The position numbers were made by a program, and so were the translations under genes. Shown piece after piece: positions 1 to 4,634 of a stretch of DNA of 5,651 nucleotides. The notes beneath the pieces were generated by a model. The model was not told where the DNA came from. It did no database searches and worked only from the letters and a program-made list of their open reading frames with translations. Origin of the DNA: an uncultured Phenylobacterium sp. (GTDB lineage: Bacteria; Pseudomonadota; Alphaproteobacteria; Caulobacterales; Caulobacteraceae); assembly GCA_945952175.1 (NCBI GenBank), contig CAMFHW010000304.1, positions 1-5,651 on the forward strand. The letters are read 5' to 3'. Every line of letters begins with the position of its first letter. Position 1 is the stretch's first letter.

Positions 1-238
1 CCCACGAGCCGAGATCCGGCGAGGTCTCCGGCCGGCACCTCAGGCACGGCCGGAAGCCCGCCTCCTGCGCCGCCGCGGCGGAAGGATAGAAGCGGATGTT
101 CTCGCGCTTCGGGGTCCGCGCCGGGCAGACCGGCCGGCAATAGATCCCGGTCGTCTTGACGGCGCCGAAGATGCGGCCGTCGAGCCGGGCGTCGCGCATC
201 GAAAAGGCGCGGTAGCAGGCGTCGTCGTCGAGGTCCAT
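1..238 (-). CDS. Ada-type N-terminal domain of a DNA-alkylation repair protein, probably an Ada-AlkA fusion glycosylase (5' part of the gene only)
   Basis: Only the first 79 residues are in the window; the gene continues past the left edge. They form the Ada metal-binding, methylphosphotriester-accepting domain. Seen in the sequence: the motif TTGIYCRPVCPARTPKREN at about 29-47 and GFRPCLRCRPE at about 61-71. This gives zinc cysteines C34, C38, C65 and C68, matching C38/C42/C69/C72 of E. coli Ada with an offset of four; C34 corresponds to the methyl-accepting cysteine. In known proteins this domain precedes either an AraC/O6-methylguanine methyltransferase (Ada) or an AlkA 3-methyladenine glycosylase. 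The wording CYRA-x5-RDARLDGR and RPETSPDLGSW resembles the AlkA fusions as I remember them, but the deciding part is missing. The start at 238 is the only in-frame ATG before the domain. A GAGG lies 14 nt upstream, which is long spacing, so translation signals are weak. The gene follows the dehydrogenase by 70 bp on the same strand. Confidence 0.85.
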   Translation of the reverse strand, partial: MDLDDDACYRAFSMRDARLDGRIFGAVKTTGIYCRPVCPARTPKRENIRFYPSAAAAQEAGFRPCLRCRPETSPDLGSW

Positions 239-308
239 GTCGCCATGATCGACCTCGACGCCGCGCCTGTCTCGCGGTTTTCGGACATTGTCGGCGGTTT
301 GTGTCCCC

Positions 309-1325
309 CTAGAACTTCAACACGATCTTGCCGAAGTGCTCGCCGCCCCGCATCGCCTCGAACGCCGCCTTGGCCTCGGTGAACGGATAGACCTTGTCGA
401 CCACGGGGCGAATGCCGTGCAGCTCGATCGCCCGGCACATGGCCTCGAACATCTCCCGCGATCCGACCGACAGGCCCTGCATCTTGGCGCTGTTGCCGAT
501 CAGCACCGCGGGGTTCAGCCCCTCGGCCGCGCCGGCCACCACGCCGATGATCGCAATGTGTCCGCCGATGCGGATGGCTCGCAGGCTCTGCTGGATCGTG
601 CCCGCGCCGCCGACCTCCATGATGAAGTCCGCGCCCACGCCGTTCGTCGCCGCGCGCACCGGCGTCGACCACTCCGGGGTCTCGCGATAGTTCACCAGGT
701 GATCCGCGCCCAGCGCCTTGGCCCGCTCCAGCTTCTCGTTGGAGGACGAGGTGATCACGGTCCGGTAGCCCGCCGCCTTGGCGAACTGCAGGCCGAAGAT
801 CGACACGCCTCCCGTGCCCTGCAGCACCACCGTGTCGCCCGGCTCCAGCCGCGCGTCCTCGAACAGGCCGCGCCAGGCGGTCAGCGCCGCGCAGGCCAGG
901 GTCGAGACCTCCTCGTCGGTCAGGAAGGCCGGGACCTTCGAGACGCCCTCCTGGCTGAACACCTGCAGTTCCGCCCCCGCGCCGGGGATCGGGAAGCCCA
1001 GGGCGCTCGCCAGCTTCTCCAGGGTCGGCCGGCCGGCGTTCCAGTTCTGGAAGAAGAGCGTCGAGACCCGGTCCCCGACGGCGACCCGCGTCACCCCCTC
1101 GCCCACCGCCTCGACCACGCCGCAGCCGTCCGAAAAGGGTGTGATCGCACCGGCCTGGGCCGGCCCCCGGGCGTAGATGCCGCTGATCATCAGCAGGTCG
1201 CGATAGTTCAGCGACACCGCCTTCATCCGCACCAGCACCTGGCCGGGGCCTGGCTTCGGCGCGTCGCGTTCGACCACCCTGATCTGGTCCACGCCCCACG
1301 GCTCGGTGACTTCCAAGGCCCGCAT
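309..1325 (-). CDS. Zinc-independent medium-chain dehydrogenase/reductase (quinone-oxidoreductase-like, NAD(P)H-dependent)
   Basis: This 338-residue cytosolic oxidoreductase of the MDR superfamily has the usual full length. The N-terminal GroES-like catalytic domain spans roughly 1-130, with PGPGQVLVRMKAVSLNYRDLL at 25-45 and DGCGVVEAVGEGV-x5-VGDRV at 66-87. The Rossmann cofactor domain follows, with the glycine-rich turn QGTGGVSIFGLQFAKAAG at 169-186. Asn40-Tyr-Arg-Asp stands where zinc alcohol dehydrogenases carry the catalytic Cys, the GHE zinc motif is replaced by S65-D-G, and there is no four-cysteine structural zinc lobe. It should therefore work like quinone or enoyl reductases, reducing a carbonyl or activated double bond with NAD(P)H. 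Databases often label close relatives 'zinc-dependent', which would be misleading here. The start is well supported: GGGAG lies 8 nt before the ATG. The substrate is unknown. The gene is divergent from the C15 peptidase and upstream of the Ada-domain gene, with no obvious functional tie to either. Confidence 0.93.
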   Translation of the reverse strand: MRALEVTEPWGVDQIRVVERDAPKPGPGQVLVRMKAVSLNYRDLLMISGIYARGPAQAGAITPFSDGCGVVEAVGEGVTRVAVGDRVSTLFFQNWNAGRPTLEKLASALGFPIPGAGAELQVFSQEGVSKVPAFLTDEEVSTLACAALTAWRGLFEDARLEPGDTVVLQGTGGVSIFGLQFAKAAGYRTVITSSSNEKLERAKALGADHLVNYRETPEWSTPVRAATNGVGADFIMEVGGAGTIQQSLRAIRIGGHIAIIGVVAGAAEGLNPAVLIGNSAKMQGLSVGSREMFEAMCRAIELHGIRPVVDKVYPFTEAKAAFEAMRGGEHFGKIVLKF

Positions 1326-1433
1326 CGGCTCATCTCCCTGAATATGGTTGGCGCCATTGTCGGGCGGGCGCCCCAGCGTCCGGCAAGCCCTTCCGCCTCG
1401 CCAGCGCCACATCCTCGCCCTAGGGTCGGGAAC
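1326..1433. promoter_or_regulatory. Divergent intergenic region between the dehydrogenase and the C15 peptidase
   Basis: This 108-bp gap must hold the promoters of both flanking genes, which are read away from each other. I see no convincing -35/-10 pair on either strand. Small palindromes are present: TGGCGCCA at 1349-1356, GGGCGCCC at 1366-1373 (centres 17 bp apart) and CCCTAGGG at 1418-1425. In DNA this GC-rich the first two may be chance. The dehydrogenase ribosome-binding site (GGGAG on the minus strand, about 1334-1338) lies at its left end. The peptidase has only a weak GGG-type Shine-Dalgarno sequence before its ATG. Confidence 0.5.
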
Positions 1434-2066
1434 ATGACCCAGCCCCGCCTGCTCGTCTGCGGCTTCGGATCCTTCCCCGCCGCGCCCCGCAATCCTTCTG
1501 CCACCGTGATTGAGGCCCTGGCCGCCGCCCGCTGGGCCACGCCCGGCGCCGAGATCGACTACCTGACCCTGCCCGTCTCCTGGTCGAACTCGGTCGCCCT
1601 GATCCTCGACGCGCTGCGGGCGCGGCCGGCCGACGCCGTGCTGGTGGTCGGCGTGGCGACCAGCGCCGACGCCTTCCGGGTCGAGACCCTGGGCCGCAAC
1701 CGCGCCTCGCGCACCCTGCCCGACCATGACGGCGTGCTCTGGCAAGGCGCGTTGATCGCGCCCGACGGCGCGGGCGTCCTCGGCGCCACCGCCCCTTCGG
1801 AGGCCGTGCTCGAGGCGCTGCTGCACATCAACCTGCCCGCCCGCCTCTCCGACGACGCCGGCGACTATCTCTGCAACTTCACGCTCTACAGCCTGCTGGC
1901 CGCCGAGGCCGCGCCGGTGGTGGGCTTCCTGCACGTGCCCCAGGCCCGCGAATGCGCCGAGGAGGCCAGCTTCGACCTGGTGGACGTGGAGCGGGCCGTC
2001 CGCGCCGCGGCGGGCGCCTACGCCCAGGCGATCAGCCGTCCAGACGCTTCACGCCGTACAGCCTGA
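1434..2066 (+). CDS. Pyroglutamyl-peptidase I-like cysteine peptidase (family C15)
   Basis: This 210-residue protein has the normal length of family C15 enzymes, which remove N-terminal pyroglutamate from peptides in the cytosol. The fold starts with RLLVCGFGSFPAAPRNPS (5-22), the counterpart of the family's TGFEPFG-x-NPS; F11 and F14 match the hydrophobic pyroglutamate pocket. All three catalytic residues are visible: Glu84 in VATSADAFRVETLGRN, Cys147 in LSDDAGDYLCN, and His167 in VGFLHVP. The cysteine region 134-156 fits the family active-site pattern as I recall it. The glutamate region departs from it, since Glu is followed by Thr rather than Lys/Arg, so this is a divergent member and its substrate range may differ. 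The start at 1434 places the first beta strand directly after the initiator. The open frame continues upstream to 288, but only as GC-driven antisense of the dehydrogenase. The last 35 bp overlap the MFS gene tail to tail. There is no signal peptide. Confidence 0.88.
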   Translation: MTQPRLLVCGFGSFPAAPRNPSATVIEALAAARWATPGAEIDYLTLPVSWSNSVALILDALRARPADAVLVVGVATSADAFRVETLGRNRASRTLPDHDGVLWQGALIAPDGAGVLGATAPSEAVLEALLHINLPARLSDDAGDYLCNFTLYSLLAAEAAPVVGFLHVPQARECAEEASFDLVDVERAVRAAAGAYAQAISRPDASRRTA

Positions 2067-3192
2067 CGGCGCCCAGCACCCCCAGCACCGTCATGGCGCT
2101 CATGGCCAGATAGCCCAGGGCCCCGAACCGGTCGAACAGAGCGCCCGACGCCATGGTCGCCAGGCCCGACAGGATGCCGCCCTGCAAGGCGGAATTGATC
2201 AGCTGGGCGCTGGAGGCGTTGGCGCGGCTCGACAGCCGCTCGACGAGCTGCAGCGAGGCCACGAAGGTCGCCGCATAGCTCAGCGTGTGCAGGGCCTGGA
2301 TCGGGATCACCAGCCAGAGCGGCGGCGAAAACGCCAGCGCCGTCCAGCGCAGCACGCCGGCCACGCCGCCCAGGACCAGCAGGTTGCGTGGGCCCATTCG
2401 CCTGCGCCACGGCTCCATGAACCAGAGGAAGACCACCTCCACGATCACACCGCAGGCCCACAGCACGCCGGTCAGGCTCTCGGGAACGCCCTGCTGTTTC
2501 CAGGCCAGAGCCGAGAAGCCGTAATAGAAGGCGTGGGCCGACTGGATCAGGCCGGCCGAGATCACCACCAGCATGAATTCGCGGTCGGCCAAGAGCTCAC
2601 GCAAGCCGGCGAAGCGCTCAGCCAGATGCGCCTTCCGCCCCTCGGTCAGCACGGGGTCGGGCGGCAGCAGCACCCGCGCGCCGACTGCGGCCAACAGGGC
2701 CGCAACCACCATCCAGACCAGGACCAGCTCCGGCGAGCCCTTGGCCAGGATCGCGCCCATGCCGACATTGGCCAGGATGAAGGCCGCCGAGCCGATCCCA
2801 CGCGGCCAGCCATAGTTGAAGCCGTCGCTCGCCGCCCGGCGCATCACGATCACGTCGGTCAGGGGCGGCAGGGAGACGAAGCAGGAGCTGGCGACGAACC
2901 AGACCCCGAACCACCACAGGAAGCCCAGCTGCGGGCTCAGCAGCAGGTAGCTCGCCGCCGTCGCGAGCGCGAGCAGCATCAGCGGCGTGCGCCGCGCGCG
3001 GAAGCTGTCGGCCCAGATGGCGATGGCCGGCGCCATGACGACCCGCGCGATCATCGGCGCCGCCAGGATCAAGCCGATCTCGGCCCCGGTCAGGCCTCGA
3101 TGGTGGAACCAGACCGGCGCATAGGGCGAGCTCGCGCCGTTGCCGACGAAGATCGCAGCGTAGAACAGGCCCAGGCGGATCGGCAGCGACAT
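2032..3192 (-). CDS. MFS transporter of the HcaT-like (MFS_1_like / phenylpropionate permease) type
   Basis: This 386-residue inner-membrane carrier has about 12 hydrophobic segments, the usual MFS size. Visible traits: a short charged loop after TM2 resembling MFS motif A (ADSFRARRTP, 61-70); GFNYGWPRGIGSAAFI at 124-139, the loop-to-TM5 motif of the HcaT/LacY-like branch; a central cytoplasmic loop at about 178-205; YYGFSALAWKQQGVPESLTGVLWACGV at 223-249; and QALHTLSYAATFVASLQL at 299-316. The last two resemble conserved stretches of HcaT relatives as I remember them. HcaT is thought to import 3-phenylpropionate by proton symport, but relatives vary and the substrate here cannot be read from sequence. 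ATG at 3192 is the first possible start, because an in-frame TAG lies four codons upstream (3205-3207). The ribosome-binding site is odd: GAGG sits only 2 nt from the ATG and another AGG 11 nt away. The porin gene lies 49 bp upstream on the same strand, suggesting co-transcription. Confidence 0.9.
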   Translation of the reverse strand: MSLPIRLGLFYAAIFVGNGASSPYAPVWFHHRGLTGAEIGLILAAPMIARVVMAPAIAIWADSFRARRTPLMLLALATAASYLLLSPQLGFLWWFGVWFVASSCFVSLPPLTDVIVMRRAASDGFNYGWPRGIGSAAFILANVGMGAILAKGSPELVLVWMVVAALLAAVGARVLLPPDPVLTEGRKAHLAERFAGLRELLADREFMLVVISAGLIQSAHAFYYGFSALAWKQQGVPESLTGVLWACGVIVEVVFLWFMEPWRRRMGPRNLLVLGGVAGVLRWTALAFSPPLWLVIPIQALHTLSYAATFVASLQLVERLSSRANASSAQLINSALQGGILSGLATMASGALFDRFGALGYLAMSAMTVLGVLGAVRLYGVKRLDG

Positions 3193-3241
3193 GGCCTCAT
3201 CGGCCTATCGCGAGTCGGCGCCCGCCCGCTGGCGTGGCGGA
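3193..3241 (-). other. Porin-transporter spacer without a visible terminator
   Basis: This 49-bp gap separates the porin stop from the MFS start on the same strand. I find no GC-rich hairpin followed by a T run on the minus strand and no promoter-like pair. Its right-to-left reading ends in AGGCCGATGAGGCC, a short repeat of AGGCC directly before the ATG that supplies the only Shine-Dalgarno-like bases. The simplest reading is read-through from the porin into the transporter. Confidence 0.5.
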
Positions 3242-4423
3242 TCAGCTCAGGTCGAAGATCAGGCGCAGGCCGGCGATGACCTCGTCCCTGGCCTGCTGGT
3301 CGCCGCCCGGGCGGCGGAACACCTGCAGGTCTGGCTGGATCTTCAGGCGCTTGGTCAGGCGGTCGGAATAGGTGATCTCCAGGCTGCTCTCGGCGCGAGC
3401 GGAATTCACGCCGGCATCGGCCGCATTGGCGCGCGCCTTGGAGGACAGAAAGCCCTGCTCCACCCCGACCGAGAAGGCGCTGTCGGGACGGGCCTCGAAC
3501 ACATGCTCGACCAGCAGCCCCGCCTGCCAGCCGCCGCGATAGGGCGTGGTGTCGCCGTCAGCGAGACCGGCCCGCAGGAATCCCTTCACCTGGGCGCCTG
3601 GCGCGTCCTCGGGCGTGAAGGCGTGCTCGGCCAGGACATAGGCGCCCTGGGCCGTGCGCCGGACCGGTTTTCCGACCGCATCGAGGTCGCGGATGTCGTC
3701 CTGCTTCAGCGTGTATCGCCAGGCGCCGACCGCCAGGCGGGTCGAGCCCTTCAGCCCGCCCTCGACGATGGTCAGCGCGCCGCGGTCGAGGCCCATGTCG
3801 ACGCCGTGGGGATCGCCCAGCGTGCTGGCGTCGGCGTTCAGCACCGCACCCTGCACATAGCCGCGCGCGCCTTCCACATGCAGGCGCACCGCCAGGGTCG
3901 TGGACGGGAAGATCGAGGGCCCGTTCGGCCCGGTCGAAGCGAGTTCGGAGCCCACGCCGAACGGCGGCGCCATCAGGAGGCCCGACGCCGCGGTCGAATA
4001 GAACTCGCTGTTCAGGTCGTAGAGGCCGGCGCGCACATTGGCGTGGCCACCGGCGAAATCCTGCTGCACCCACAGCTCGTAGAGCCGCGTCCGGGCGCGG
4101 GCCACCTCGATATTGTCGATGCCCTGCAAGGTCCCGGCGACCTCGTTCGGACGGCCGCCGCTGTTGTTCAGCACGTGGATGTGCGCGGATGCGCCGCTCC
4201 AGCCCGCGGCCTTGTCCAGGTCCAGATCGGCCTTGAGGTCGAGATTGTCGAGAAAGCGGCCCGACTTGCTGGGTCCCCCCGAGATCGGCCCCATGACGTC
4301 GGCCTTGTAGGTGAACTCATGGCTCACCGCCTCGTCGGCATGAGCCACAGCGCCCAGGGATGCGGCGGCGCAGACACCCGCCGCGGCGCCGCGCAATGCG
4401 CGCGCCTTAGCAAAACCGATCAT
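3242..4423 (-). CDS. Outer-membrane carbohydrate-selective porin, OprB family
   Basis: This 393-residue protein is exported to the outer membrane, where OprB-type porins form beta-barrel channels for sugars and other small solutes. The N-terminus is a typical Sec signal peptide: basic start with K6, R8 and R11, a hydrophobic alanine-rich core to about 26, and a VAHA-DEA cleavage site between residues 29 and 30. Family-like stretches include GRFLDNLDLKADLDLDKAAGW (55-75), HIHVLNNSGGRPNEVAGTLQGIDNIE (81-106), ELWVQQDFAGGHANVRAGLYDLNSEFY (116-142), and the C-terminal PDLQVFRRPGGD (364-375) with VIAGLRLIF (382-390). The body alternates amphipathic beta strands. It ends IFDLS, so the usual terminal aromatic residue is displaced to F390. 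The start at 4423 has AAGG 10 nt upstream and directly precedes the signal peptide. The gene is upstream of the MFS carrier and divergent from the chemoreceptor. 'Carbohydrate-selective' is the family label; the real solute is unknown. Confidence 0.9.
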   Translation of the reverse strand: MIGFAKARALRGAAAGVCAAASLGAVAHADEAVSHEFTYKADVMGPISGGPSKSGRFLDNLDLKADLDLDKAAGWSGASAHIHVLNNSGGRPNEVAGTLQGIDNIEVARARTRLYELWVQQDFAGGHANVRAGLYDLNSEFYSTAASGLLMAPPFGVGSELASTGPNGPSIFPSTTLAVRLHVEGARGYVQGAVLNADASTLGDPHGVDMGLDRGALTIVEGGLKGSTRLAVGAWRYTLKQDDIRDLDAVGKPVRRTAQGAYVLAEHAFTPEDAPGAQVKGFLRAGLADGDTTPYRGGWQAGLLVEHVFEARPDSAFSVGVEQGFLSSKARANAADAGVNSARAESSLEITYSDRLTKRLKIQPDLQVFRRPGGDQQARDEVIAGLRLIFDLS

Positions 4424-4448
4424 GACAACCCCACCTTATTGTTGGGGT
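4424..4448 (-). promoter_or_regulatory. Porin ribosome-binding site within a predicted leader hairpin
   Basis: In the porin mRNA the 5' arm ACCCCA (plus-strand 4443-4448) can pair with UGGGGU (4428-4433), giving a 6-bp, mostly G-C stem. The 9-nt loop ACAAUAAGG carries the Shine-Dalgarno AAGG at its 3' end, 10 nt from the AUG, and the stem ends four bases before the start codon. The complementarity is seen directly; control of porin translation through it is inference. Confidence 0.4.
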
Positions 4449-4475
4449 CGTTCTACCGTTCTGGTCTGAAACAAG

Positions 4476-4500
4476 CGTAAAGCAACCAGCGGTCGATCAA
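4476..4500 (-). promoter_or_regulatory. Candidate housekeeping promoter for the porin
   Basis: Read on the minus strand, TTGATCG (4500-4494) and GCTTTACG (4483-4476) are separated by 10 bp. This resembles the Caulobacter vegetative consensus TTGaCGS, N10-14, GCTANAWC, with a few mismatches. The -10-like element lies about 50 nt before the porin start codon. Assigned by eye only. Confidence 0.3.
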
Positions 4501-4506
4501 GTACTA

Positions 4507-4547
4507 GCAACAATAGTATTGCACTCATGACTGCGCGCTATTGTCGC
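4507..4547. promoter_or_regulatory. Operator-like nested inverted repeats between porin and chemoreceptor
   Basis: The left arm GCAACAATAG (4507-4516) and right arm CTATTGTCGC (4538-4547) are inverted repeats matching at 9 of 10 positions. Arm centres are 31 bp apart, close to three helical turns, so both face the same side of the helix. Between them lies GCACTCATGACTGC (4521-4534), a 14-bp palindrome with one mismatched pair, built on TCATGA. The left arm also overlaps an 11-bp palindrome, CAATAGTATTG (4511-4521). This looks like a binding region for a dimeric regulator shared by the divergent genes. I do not recognise the regulator family. Confidence 0.45.
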
Positions 4548-4570
4548 ACCTTTTGGAATAGAGCTTCGTT
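4541..4570 (+). promoter_or_regulatory. Weak candidate promoter for the chemoreceptor
   Basis: TTGTCGC (4541-4547) and GCTTCGTT (4563-4570) are 15 bp apart, slightly wider than the Caulobacter vegetative spacing, and the -10-like half is poor. The -35-like half coincides with the right arm of the inverted repeat, so a bound regulator would compete here. It lies about 65 bp before the GTG start. Confidence 0.2.
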
Positions 4571-4634
4571 AACCGTGATTCACTCATAGGTCCGGAACGC
4601 GACTTTCGCGGCTTGCGAGGCGGGGCAGGACGAC

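Noticed and set aside
261..281. Possible plus-strand terminator: CCGCG, 7-nt loop, CGCGG, then TTTT
   Set aside because: Five-pair stem with a four-T tract, and no plus-strand gene ends there; likely chance in GC-rich DNA.
1349..1373. Pair of GGCGCC-cored palindromes in the dehydrogenase/peptidase gap as an operator
   Set aside because: Such six- to eight-base GC palindromes are expected often at this base composition, and flanks do not match each other well.
1326..1934. Minus-strand extension of the dehydrogenase frame across the peptidase gene
   Set aside because: The extra residues are Gly/Arg/Gln-rich antisense of the peptidase, and a good ribosome-binding site precedes the ATG at 1325.
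288..2066. Very long plus-strand open frame (592 codons) reaching through the dehydrogenase into the peptidase
   Set aside because: Only the part from 1434 has family motifs; the upstream part is low-complexity antisense (His/Arg/Gln/Leu-rich) of the dehydrogenase, produced by high GC.
3191..4480. Plus-strand 429-codon open frame antisense to the porin
   Set aside because: The composition is that of a shadow frame (Arg/His/Gln/Gly-rich). The minus frame has a signal peptide and OprB motifs.
4569..4583. Possible CtrA site (TTAA, N7, TCAC) upstream of the chemoreceptor
   Set aside because: Only one TTAA half matches the TTAA-N7-TTAA consensus.
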